Of a stretch of 64,000 bases of DNA, positions 26,201 through 38,200 are shown in pieces (positions within the stretch are counted from its first letter, which is position 1; each line of letters opens with the position of its first letter). The notes beneath the pieces were generated by a model, which saw only the letters and a program-made list of their open reading frames with translations, had not been told where the DNA came from and did not search any database. Source of the DNA: Brasenia schreberi (taxonomy: Eukaryota; Streptophyta; Magnoliopsida; Nymphaeales; Cabombaceae); NCBI GenBank assembly GCA_036023115.1, contig JAYKKT010000086.1:16073501-16137500 (forward strand), given 5' to 3'. The position numbers and the translations under genes are program-made.

Positions 26201-29200
26201 AAAAAGCCGTGTAAAGTGTGTATGGTGGAGGAGTACCTCCTATCACAAAAGATCAGCTTTCTTAAGAACAGAAGAAACATGATTTTTAAGTGTAGCTGTC
26301 AAATCACTTTATGGAGAAGAAGAAAGAGAGGGGGAGCAATCGACACCCATAGAAGGGTCGGGTTGTTACCCATGTGTTCTTAATTGTTCAAATTGTTTTA
26401 CAGAAGCCTCAAAGAAATTACTAGTGCACGTGTGATAAAGAAAGTCATGAGATGATCAGCCAACAAGAAGGCTGAGTTGATGTTGCAGCTATAGATGCTG
26501 CTTGAGATGATCATTCAGGAGGGTTGAGTTGATGTTGCAGTCAGAGATGTTACTTGAGATGATCAGCCAGGAGGGCTGAGTTGATGTTGCAACCAGAGAT
26601 GCTGCTTGAGATGATTAGCCAGGAAGGCTAAGTTTATATTGCAGCCAGATATGCTGCTTGAGATGATCAACCAGGATAGCTGAGTTGATGTTGCAGCCAG
26701 AGATGCTGCTTGAGATTATTAGCGAGGAAGGCTAAGTTTATATTGCAGGCAGAGATGCTGCTTGATATGATCAGCCAGGAAGGCTGAGTTGAAGATATTG
26801 CAACCAAAGAAGTTGTTGAAAATTAAACCAGTGATGAAAACAGATGAAGAATGTTGCAGACAGATAGAAGATTTTTGGCAAGTTTGGAGTTCGAAGTATC
26901 TCACTCCCAACTTGAGGGGGGCGTTGAAGAATATGAGTTTAGAGTCGTTTGTAGTACATATAATGTCTTAGAACAGTAAAATTGATGTTTAGAGTATTAT
27001 TGTAATTGTTTGAAGTCGTAAGGGCATTTTGGTAATTTTTTGTACTAGGGGTATTTCGATCATTTATGTTTTACAGCTCCTTATATAAGGGTTGATAGAC
27101 TATATTAGGGTTTAAGTCGCTGTGAGTAAAATAGAGAGAGAAAGAGGAGAGGCGGCCTCCATTGGAGGTCCGCCCCCTCTCCTCCGATCTCCATTGTTAC
27201 TCTTCTTTTTTATTAATATTTTTTATTGTTTATTATCAGCCGCGTTTTTCAATAATTACAACACACACGGCTGCTCCTGTGCACCTTTTTCCAAAACACG
27301 TTTTTTGACTTGGACACCTATTTAAACCTAATCTAACTTGAATGACAAAAACACCCCTAATTAATCTTATCGATAACTAAGTGGACTGATACTACACTAG
27401 ACCCATATAATGACCCATTACACGACCCATTATCAAACTTTATAAAAGTTACATATACTTTATAAACTCTTCTAACACTCCCCCTCAAGTTGGGTGAAAG
27501 ATATTGAGAACACCCAACTTGAATAGTGTATCCTTGAGTTGTCTGCTAGCAATGGCTTTAGTCAAAAAATCAGCTCGATTTAACATACTCCAGTTGAAAC
27601 TCTTGAAGAGCAATCTTCTCTCTAATGAAGTGGCAATCAATTTCTATATGTTTTGTTCTTTCATGATATAGAGGGTTGGAAGCCATCTGAATTGCTGCAG
27701 TACTGTCACAGTATAGTGATATAGGATGTATAGGGTTGAATCCAAGTTCACTGATTAGAGAAGCTACCCATTTGCCTTCACACATTCCTTGAGTTATAGC
27801 TCTGTATTCGGCCTCAGCTGTAGACCTGGTGACTACTGTCTGTTTTTTTCTTTTTCATGATATAATATTTCCACCAAGTAAGGTTACATATCCAGAAGTT
27901 GATTTGCGATCATCTTGAGATCCAGCCCAATCTGCATCTGAATAAATTTTAATAATAAGCTGTTGATTATGTGATTTGGAATAAAGTAGGCCCATACCAG
28001 ATATTGATTTGAGATATCTTAGAATTTTATACACTGCATCCATATGTCTCTTAGTAGGAGAATGCATATATCCTCAAACCAAGCTCTTGGTGACCGCTTA
28101 GTCCATAAAGAGATTTCTGCAGCAAATATACCATACCTTCTCGATTGAACTTCCTTCAAAACATGGGGAACATCCATATACACTTCCTCCTCCAAATCAT
28201 TATTTAAAAATACATTCTTCACATCTAGTTGTTGTAAAGGCAGGCCTAGGTTTGTGGTAAGAGATAAAAGTACTCCGATAGTGTTCAACTTTACAATAGG
28301 TGCAAATGTCTCTAAGTAATCAATGTCATAGGTTTGAGTAAAACCTTTGGTAACCAATCGAGCTTTTATCTCTCAAGTGATCCATCCGACTGTATTTAAT
28401 GGTAAACACCCATTTGCATGCATATTCACGTTTACCTTTACGAATAGCAATAGGAATGTCTAAATCTTCTGTTGCTTGAGGATCTGAATTAGGGAAAATC
28501 TCTTTGGTGGTTTGATGTTGTATTGTTCTGTCTTGGAGATAAATAATGTTCCTTGATCCTCTCTTATACATCAGAATCTCTTTAGATTGATCTGATTCTT
28601 CTTCATTATCTCCAGCAATACTTTCTGTTTCACTAGGAATTAAAGGAAGAACATGCGGAGAATGATGCTGAGATATACTTGACTCTCCCTTGGAAGAATA
28701 ATATGGAGTAGATTCACTGAAGGTGACATCCAATGGATACATACAGTTTTTTAAGGATAGGATCATAGCATTTATACCCCTTTTGAGCATTTGATTAACC
28801 CAGAAAAATACACTTGATAGATCTAAGATCCAGTTTATCACGGTTAGGTAAATGAATATGTACAAAACATGAGCAGCCAAAGATTCGAGAAACTAGATGA
28901 AAAGGTTTTGAATTTTGATCCAGATATTTCATTGGACTTTCACCTTTGAGAACATTACTGGGCATCCTATTAATAAGTGAACAGTAGTAAGAACAACTTC
29001 TCCCCGATAACATTTAGAAACATTGCTTTGGAGTAGTAGGGTCCTGACAACTTCTAGAATATGACGATTCTTTCTTTCAGCAACACTATTTTGCTGAGGA
29101 GTATAAGAATAGGAAGTTTGATGAATAATACAATGTGTGTAAGTATGCTTGTAACTGTCTGCCAATATACTCCCCCCATTATCAGAATGTAATATTTTCA

Positions 29201-32200
29201 CAGAGGAATTGAATTGAGTAAGAATAAATTTATGCACGATTGAAAAAATAGTAGAAACTTCAAACTTTGAATTTATTAAATAAACGATTGTGAGATGAGT
29301 ACAATCATCAATAAAGGAAACAAAGTATTTATGACCAAAAAGTGAAGTAATTGGACTGGGACCCCCATATATCAGAATAAAGAAGTTCAATTGATTGAGA
29401 TCTCCTAGAGTCACTCAAAGGATAAGAGGCTCGTTGATGTTTTACAAGCTGACATACATCACATTCAAAATGTGGTTTATTTGACTCGACTTCTAAGATG
29501 AGGAATAACATAATGAAGTTTTGTCACAGGAAAATGACCCAGACAATAATGCCACAGACGAATTTCTGCATCCTGAACTGCTAGAGCTGAAGTGCTATAA
29601 GTTGCTGCATGCTGCAAATTATCCTCCAAGATGTATAATCCCCTTTGTAATCTACCACGACCAAAGATTTTCTTCGTCTCCAGATCTTGAAATACACATC
29701 CAGTAGAATCAAATGTTACTCTACAGTTTATAGTACGGGTTAATGCACTGACTGAAAGTAAGTTTATGGAAAAACTAGGAACATAGTAAACTGATTTTAA
29801 GTCTGAAAAACATATGGGTACACTTCCCTATCCAACCATATAAGTATTAGACCCGTCTGCCAGCTTAATCAGTTCATGTTTTTTAAGTGATCTGTATTCT
29901 GAAAAATATGATAAATTTCCCATGATAAATCTCCCACCATATGATCTATAACCCCTGAATCAATAATCCAAGCTTTGGAATTAGAAGGAGATGAATTATT
30001 ACCCTTCTCTGTATGAGTTGCTTGAACTACTGTAGCCTGTGATAAATGGGATGACGATGATTGAGAGTTTTCTGATAGCTTTGATTCCAGTGTTTCTATC
30101 CTTTTGATGATCTCTTGAATACCTTCTGTACAAGGAGTGGGAATTTCTGCAGAGTGTGCTGAGTAGTTTCGATTTCTAGTAAAATCAGGTCTCTCATTTA
30201 ATTCCCAACAATATTCTTTGGAATGTCTCGTTTTTCCACAATGAGAGCATACAAGCTTGTCTTTATCATCAAAGTTAAATCTTCATCGTCAGCGTCCTCT
30301 ATTGTGTTGTCCACCTATTCCACGATAATAAGTGTTGTCTTTTCTTGTTTGAATAGCATGTTGATCTGTAGTTGAAATACTATCTCTTTCAAGGTTTCTG
30401 CGATCTTCTTCTCTGATTAATAAAGAATATACTGAAGAAAGTTCTTCTCTACCCAAAATATTTAGTTTTATTGACTCAAACTATGAGTTGACACCCCACA
30501 GTAAATCAAAAACTTTCTTCTTTTCAATTTCAGCATATCTTTTTTTGTAACAAGAAGAGCACTTTATATTAGTAAAATAAAGAAGTTCATCCCAGAGTCC
30601 TCGTAAATCTGCATAGTATTCACTGATAGACTGCGTGCCTTGTTTACATTTTCTAATCATTTCTAATATTTCATATTCCTTTGCAACATTTTTCTTCTTT
30701 GAATACGCTTCTGAGACAACACACCAAATCTCATGAGCACATTCAAGAAACATAAAAGTCTTGGCAATTGATGGAATCATCAACTGTAATAACTAAGATG
30801 ATATTAAAGCATCATCTCTTCTCCAGGTAGGGTCAAGTGCATCATGAGTCTCTGGAATTGGTATTTGACCCATTAGGTGAGCCCATCTCCCCCTTGCAAT
30901 AATAGCTAGTTCTACTGATCTAGACCATTCCAAATAATTTCTGCCATCTAACTTAGTAGTTGTAATCCGAAAATTTTCTATTTTTTCCAAAGAAAAGGAT
31001 TGTTCACCAGTGTGGAAGGGACCAGTGTGGAAGGGATTGTCAATTCCTTTCCCTTTGCCAGCCATTGATCAAAATATAATGAAGATAATCTGATAGGCCT
31101 CCAATAATATGGTTAGTTTAATCAGCCGAATCAACTCAATATCTCGCCCTTTTGAATGTTAAACATACATCAATTTCTGAATCGGCAAGCCACACGAATC
31201 AGTCACACGATTTCCTTTTGAATGTTAAATATACCTCGATTTTCTGAATAAGCAAGACACAAGATAATCTGCACTTCAAAGAATCAGCCACAATCTCAAT
31301 GACTTAGCCACATAAAAGTCTATTTTCTGAATAAGCAAGTCACACGATAATGTGCACTACAAAGAATCAGCCACGATCTCAATGACTCAGCCACATAAAA
31401 GTTTGCACGACAATGAGTCTGCCACGATCTCAATGACTCAGCCACATAAAAGTCTGCACAACAAACAATCAGATGCACGATCAAGTATGCACGATAATGA
31501 GTCTGCCACGATCTCTTATTATAATTATCTATATTTCTGAATCAGCCACACACTCTCAAGTTATTATTCCGTCTGCACTATTATATTCTACACAATCATA
31601 ATGAATATCCAATCTCATATTCATCCACACGCCCTTCTGTTTCCTTCGCATCATAGTGATTCAAGGCGCTGATTTTCTTCTTCTAAACGATCGATTTGAG
31701 TGTTGTATAGGCTATGATACCATATTATAAAATTAACAAACTTTATTGATGTAAATATAAAAGAAAAACTTACAGACGGTGGCCGATTGAAGGTATTCCT
31801 CCAATCTGCCCTAAGGAGAGAACACATGGTTGCCCCTGTGCACATTTTTCCAATACACGTTTTCTGACTTGACGCCTATTTAAACCTAATCTAACTTGAA
31901 TGACAAAAACACCCATAATTGATCTTATCTATAACTAAGTGGACCGATACTACACTAGACCCATATAATGACTCATTACACGACCCATTATCAGATTTTA
32001 TAAAAGTTACATATACTTTATAGACTCTTCTAACAGAGAACTTTTATCGTTGAGTACGGTATACTCTCTACTCCTGCATGAAGAGGATAGAATTTAGAGA
32101 AATAAGGAAAAATCAGCCAAGAATTTATTGCATTTGTGGGCAAGAATGTTACTAATTCTTCAGGATCCAGTGGTAGAGGCATATCTCAATTTACTCCAGA

Positions 32201-35200
32201 TAAAAAGGATAAGTAACCCGACATACGAAAGAGAATTGTTAGGAATTAGTGGACAAGCCTAACTTTAATTAGAACACACCGAATAAAGCATATTTCAGTG
32301 ATCCAATTGAAAAACATATTATGAAAATGGGTTGAATTCATTGGCTGATATGAAGAAAAATTTAAGAGCTCAAAGCTAGACTCGTTGAATCACAAACTGC
32401 TTCAACTTCTTCTGTTGCTGATTCCCTAGCCATCACGACGTATCCCTTTTCATTCATGGCTTTGGGTAACTCACTTACACCTAATTCAAAGATATGGGTA
32501 GTTGATTCAGACGCAACAAATCATATGGTTGGTCATCGAGAATTTTTCTATGACTATGAGTTGACTCAAAAAGGGATTTGCACTCAATTGGTCGATGGTT
32601 CTAATACTTCCATTGTGGGAAAAGGGAGTATAACTATTTCATTTAGAACTCTTAAACATGTTCAAAATATTTTTGTCAATCTCTTATCAATGTTATAACA
32701 CAAGACTTGGATTGCATTATAACCTTTAACTCTATTTGCTATAATTTTAAGGAACTAAGGATGAGGAAAATCTTTAGTCTAAGGTAGCTTGAAGAGAGGA
32801 CTTTATTTTTATGAGGAAACCAATACGACAATTATGCAGTCTACTCTCACTGCAGAAAAGAGGAAAGAAGAGCTGACGTTATGGAATCAACAATTGGGCC
32901 ACCTACCTATTTCTAAAATTAGGATGTTATTGCATGAATTTCCCAGTTGTAGTGATTTGATTTTGTAACGTGAAACTTACCAAAAGGTCAAACATCATCA
33001 TGTGTCATTTCCTTTGAATGAAACTAGAGATTCTAAACCAGTGTTGTCTGACGCGTATCGTATCATGTATCGTTGGGCTCCACGATACAAGCGTATAGTA
33101 TCGTATCATAATTTAATATTAAAATAATGTAAAAAATAATTAAAAATCAATAAAAATTAGTAAAAATCCGAAAAAAATCAGGAACAATTAAGGAAAAATC
33201 TGGTAATTGCTTTAAATTCATATACTGTAAGTTTAGTACAGATTGAGCATTCAACATTGAACAATTGCATTCAAATTTATATATTTTGAATCCAAAAAAT
33301 GAAATACAGATTACAGACACATTTACATTTTACAAATTGTAATCAGGATCATCAACTAAATAATCTTCATCTTCTCCTTGTTATAGATCCTCATCATCAT
33401 CATCAGCGACACCTTCTTCTTGGAAATCAAATTCTTCATCTCCTTGATGTTGTTGTTGCGCTCCTTCCAAATTAATCCAAGCAACGTCTTCTTAAGTTAG
33501 GAGGGCATTTTCTTCAGTGTCTTTCATAACCCAATCTTCTAATATATCAAAATTATCCAAACTTATTGGATCGAACTGATTTTCTTCTCTATTTACTTTT
33601 TTTAATTGCCTACGACAAACAAAGATAAACAATTAGTAAATAATATTAACAATTGAAGACTGAAGTTAAACAATATTGAATTGAAAATTTGAAAGTAATA
33701 CAACATTACCTTTTACGAAGACGCATGTTACAACGAATATAAACTAAATCATTTAGTCTTTTGTGTTTCAACCTGTTGCGCTTCTTTGAATGGATGTGTT
33801 CAAAAATACTCCAATTTCTTTCACAACCTGTTGCACTACAAGTTTGGCTTAAGACTCTCACTGCAAAATGTTTAGACAATCAGTTTCAAACCTGTTCTAC
33901 TAAACGTCTGTAGAAAAAGACAAACATTATAGACATAATCTTCAGTAATGTAAGATGAAACTTAAATATGAAAATAAACAATTTACCTTGACGCATCGTA
34001 GTGCGGTTGCGAATTGCAACAGGCAAACCCATCAAGTGAAGAGCATTATCATATATCTCCATCTCTCGATGTATCGCATCTGCTATGCTCTCATCAGGGA
34101 CTAATCTGTCGATACATTCAATGATTCCTCGATTAACCTCACCGTCCCTTTTGAAGGTTGCTGAGTGTTGTGAAAAAACCAAGTTGACTTAGTGTTAGAG
34201 TATAGGTTGTAATCTGCATTTTTTTATGCATACAATAGTCCGTGTATGATTTGGATCCCAATGGATCAGATTCTGATCCATTGGGACCCAAACTTTATTA
34301 GTTACTTATTAAGGGTAAAGTAGTCTTTTAAGTTAGATTAGCAGTATTTAAAGAGTCTTGTAATTAGGGTTAGAAGGTTAACAAAAATCGTGGACAGCAA
34401 GTGTGCAGGAAACAGCTGCCTATGGCGCCGACCTGCATCCTCTTTCTCTTGGTTCCAGTCTTCGTCAAGGAATAAAAATGTTTGTTTGAGTGCATAAAAT
34501 CAACATGGTATCAGAGCCTATCATGGCTATTTCTCGCCTAAGACGATCACGAGAAAGTTGAGGAAAAACAGTGCCAAGAACGATCCCAGGTGACAGATTT
34601 TTTGTTTATCGTTTTTTGTTCATTTTCTCTCCAAAATAGAGACGTGCAGTGTAAAGGGTATTGCAAGTATATCGCTGGCCAGATATCTTACACACTATTC
34701 TTCGTGCATTTCAAGGAGCACAATTTGTTTGAACACGCTTATTGAGGGTGTTGAGAGGCAATGAGTTTGTGTGCAAAGAGTGCACACGGCATATGTGAAG
34801 AAAAAAATACTTGGTGGGTGTATTTGTTTGGTGAAAATACTTGGTTTTTCAACGGTCTTCTCATCTAAATGGAAAGAACAAAGATGGTTGATGGAAATGA
34901 CTAGAGTTCTATAGACAAAGGTGACTCATTTCAAATTACAAATTTGAAGCTGGATGGAAAAAATTATCTTCAATGGGCCCGTTCAATTGAATTGGCTATC
35001 ATGGCCAGGGGGCGTTGGAATTACTTAACTGGTGAAGTAACTCAACCCTCAAGTACAGATCCTCTTTATTCTAGATGGAGAAAAGAAAATGCACTGGTGA
35101 GTGCTTGGTTGCTTCAGTCTATGTTACCCTCCATTGGCAGTACCTTTATGTTCTTGGAAACAGCTAGAGAGATATGGTTAGCAGTACATGAGGCTTAAGC

Positions 35201-38200
35201 TCAAAGGAAAAACACTGCAAAGAAGTATGATCTTATAGAAAAGATTAGGAAGTGTAGACAGGGAGGAAGAACTATCAGTGAGTACTATGCAGAACTCAGA
35301 GGTTTGTGGAAGGAATTACAATTCTATTCCAAAACCAAATGCCAGAACTGCACACTTGAGCGCAATGAAGAATTTGAGGAACGAAAGGTATTTGATCTTC
35401 TTTGGGGAATTTCTTCTGAATATGAGGCAGTTAAGAATAATATTCTCAGTCGAGAGGAGCTCCCAACCTTGAGCACAGTATATTCTCTCCTACTTCGTGA
35501 AGAGGACAGAAAACAGCTAGAAAAGGAGACCAAAGTGAACATATCAGAGACTTCAGCATTCGTAGGAAGAGGTACGTCTACTCCCACCTTTCCTAGGGGG
35601 AGAGGAGGTTATAGACGAGGTAGAGGCAGATCTGGGATCACTTCTGAAGACAAGGACAAGTTACTCTGTTCACATTGTGAAAAATCACGCCATACGAAGG
35701 AGACATGTTGGAAATTAGTTGGAGTACCTATTCAGTTTCAGAATCAAAATCGATCCAACAGGGCTTACCTCAGCAGTGATCAGACAGAAAGACCAAGGAA
35801 TGATAATAATACAACCTCCTTGTTAGCGGACATGAAGAAAGAAATTGAACTTCTTAAAGCAAGATTAACTGATTCACAATCTGCTTCTACATCCTCCCAC
35901 AGTGATCCTCAGGCCACGGTTGCATATCCTTTCTCTTTCTTGACACAGGGTAATATTAGCTCTTCTTCTTCAAGAGTTTGGGTTATTGATTCTGGTGCAA
36001 CAGATCATATGGTCAGTCAAAGAACCTTTTTTGATGATTATGAATTGTCTCAAGGCAGTCTTAATATCAAACTTACAGATGGCTCCTATACTCCTATAGC
36101 TGGAAAAGGGAGTATTACTACTTCGTTTGGTATCTTACAGAATGTTCTGCATGTTCCACATATCTCAGTCAACTTATTATCTGTTTTTGCTATGACTCGA
36201 GATAAAAAATGTAGCATAATATTTGATTCTACTGGATGTTACTTTCAGGAGGTGCAGACGGGGAGGATCTTTGGTCAGGGTAGAGTGCGAAGAGGCCTAT
36301 ATTTCTGTGAAGATCATAAAGGAGCAGTACTACAATCGATCGTGTGCACCAGAGAACATAAAGAGGATGTATCTCAATGGCATCAAAGACTGGGACATTT
36401 ACCGTTATCTAAGCTCAGAATGTTACTACCTAAATTTAAGGATTGTAATAATTTGTTTTTAAGTTGTGAGACTTGCCAAAAGGCCAAGCACCATCGTGTT
36501 TCTTTCCCTTTAAGTGAAGACAGATCTATTGTTCCGTTTGAGATTGTTCATTCAGATATTTGGGGTCCTTGCTCTACTATGTCTGTTCATGGATATAAGT
36601 ACTTTGTTTCCTTTATTGATGACTGCACTAGATTCACAATGATATATCTTATGAAAACCAAAGATGAAGTGAATAATATTCTCCCAATATACTGCCAATT
36701 TGTACAAACTCAATTTCAACGTGTTATAAGAATTTTCCCCAGCGATAATGGGGTATGTTTATGTCTCAATCTCTTAATTCTTACTTTCTAGCACAGGGAA
36801 TCTTACATCAGACTTCATGCGCCTATTCTCCACAACAGAATGGAGTTGCAGAGGGAAAGAATAGACATACACTATAAGTAGCAAGGACACTTCTTATTGG
36901 ATGTAATGCACCTAAATACTATTGGGGTGAAGCAGTTTTGACTGCAGTCTTCCTGATAAATCGCATGCCTATCAGTGTTCTCCAAGGTGATACTCCATTT
37001 CATTTATTATGTCCTTCTCAGAAACAGTTTCATTTGCTCCCAAGAGTATTTGGTTGCACTTGTTTTGTACATGTTCATCATGGATTGAGGGATAAGTTAG
37101 ATGCTAGATCTATTAAATGTATTTTTTTGGGTTACTCTTCCACCCAAAAAGGGTATAAATGTTATGATTCACTCAGAAGAAAATTATATGTTATGATGGA
37201 CGTTACATTTCATGAAGATACTTCATTTTACAAGTCATCAGAGATTGACCATTCATCGATGCAGACTCCCTATGTCACGCCACTTCCACCAGTTGAAGAA
37301 CATTCTATATGTGATGACGAAGAGGAAGAGATACCATCCTCTCAAGCAGAAAATATAAAAGCGTATACTAGAGGGGAGAGGAAGGTTGTTGCTCCTCAGC
37401 TATCAATTATTCCTGATCATAATTCCATTCCAGAATCAATTCCACATTAGATTCAAGAAGCCTCTCAATACTCAAATGATGGATTGGATGAGTTGCCTAT
37501 TGCTGTCAGAAAAGGAAAACGGACAACAGCGCGATATTCTTTAGAGAAAATGGTATTTTACTCTCATTATCCCAGAGAATATCAAGTGTTTGTTATGAAT
37601 GCAGACTCTACTCTTATACCAAGAACATATGAAGAAGCAAGACATCACCCACAGTGAAAAACAGCAATGGAAGACGAAATTGCAACCCTTGTAAGAAACA
37701 ACACATGGGAACTAACAAATCTGCCTGCAGGACGAAAACCAGTGGGATGTAAGTGGGTATTTTCTGTAAAGTATAAAGCTGATGGTAATATTGAAAGGTA
37801 TAAAGCTAGATTAGTAGCTAAAGGATATAGTCAGTCATTTGGCATAGATTACACAGAAACATTTGCTCCTGTTGCAAAGACGAACACTATTAGAATTATT
37901 CTGAGCCTAGCAGTTAACCGAGGATGGCAATTATGGCAGTTAGATGAAGAAGTCACTTTATGGACTAAAATAATCTCCACGGGCATGGTTTGAAAAGTTT
38001 AGTGATGGAGTCATGAAGTTGGGTTTTAAGCAATGTGTGAGTGATCAGACACTCTTTATTAAATGAGATCAGAAGACCATTGTACTCCTAGTATATGTGG
38101 ATGACATTATCATTACAGGAGATGATGCTGAAGGCATAATTCATCTAAAGAAGAGACTGAATGCATTATTTGATCTGAAAGATTTATTGAGGCTGCATTA

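Larger units (their letters stand above)
22127..27263 (+). mobile_element. non-autonomous LTR element X carrying captured host-gene fragments
   Basis: 5,137-bp element with LTRs 22127-22440 and 26922-27263 and perfect TSD CACAC (22122-22126, 27264-27268). A primer site 'tgatatcagagcc' lies at 22441-22453 and a polypurine tract 'acttgagggggg' at 26910-26921. No gag, protease, integrase or RT can be found in it. Instead the interior carries, all in the element's own sense, fragments of a HAD-like hydrolase, a chromomethylase, an LNK-like protein, a DRP5A-like dynamin and a DYW PPR protein, plus repetitive filler. Element U (47962-57610) has related LTRs and filler but different gene fragments. 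It must have been mobilised by proteins from other copia elements. Confidence 0.9.
22023..32035 (-). mobile_element. copia element Y (interrupted by X in its 3' LTR)
   Basis: Minus-strand Ty1/copia element inserted in the gag of Z. The 5' LTR is at about 31723-32035. The 3' LTR is at about 22023-22126 plus 27269-27477, split by element X. Reading the minus strand, a primer site 'tggtatcatagcc' follows the 5' LTR and a polypurine tract 'acttgagggggag' precedes the 3' LTR. Flanks read GAGAG (22018-22022) and GAGAA (32036-32040), a TSD with one change. The gag-pol region is at 27485-31065. Its reverse transcriptase lacks the catalytic YVDD region. Confidence 0.88.

Noticed and set aside
26450..26800. 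CRISPR-like array
   Set aside because: Units are contiguous without unique spacers, and the genome is a plant's. It is a minisatellite.
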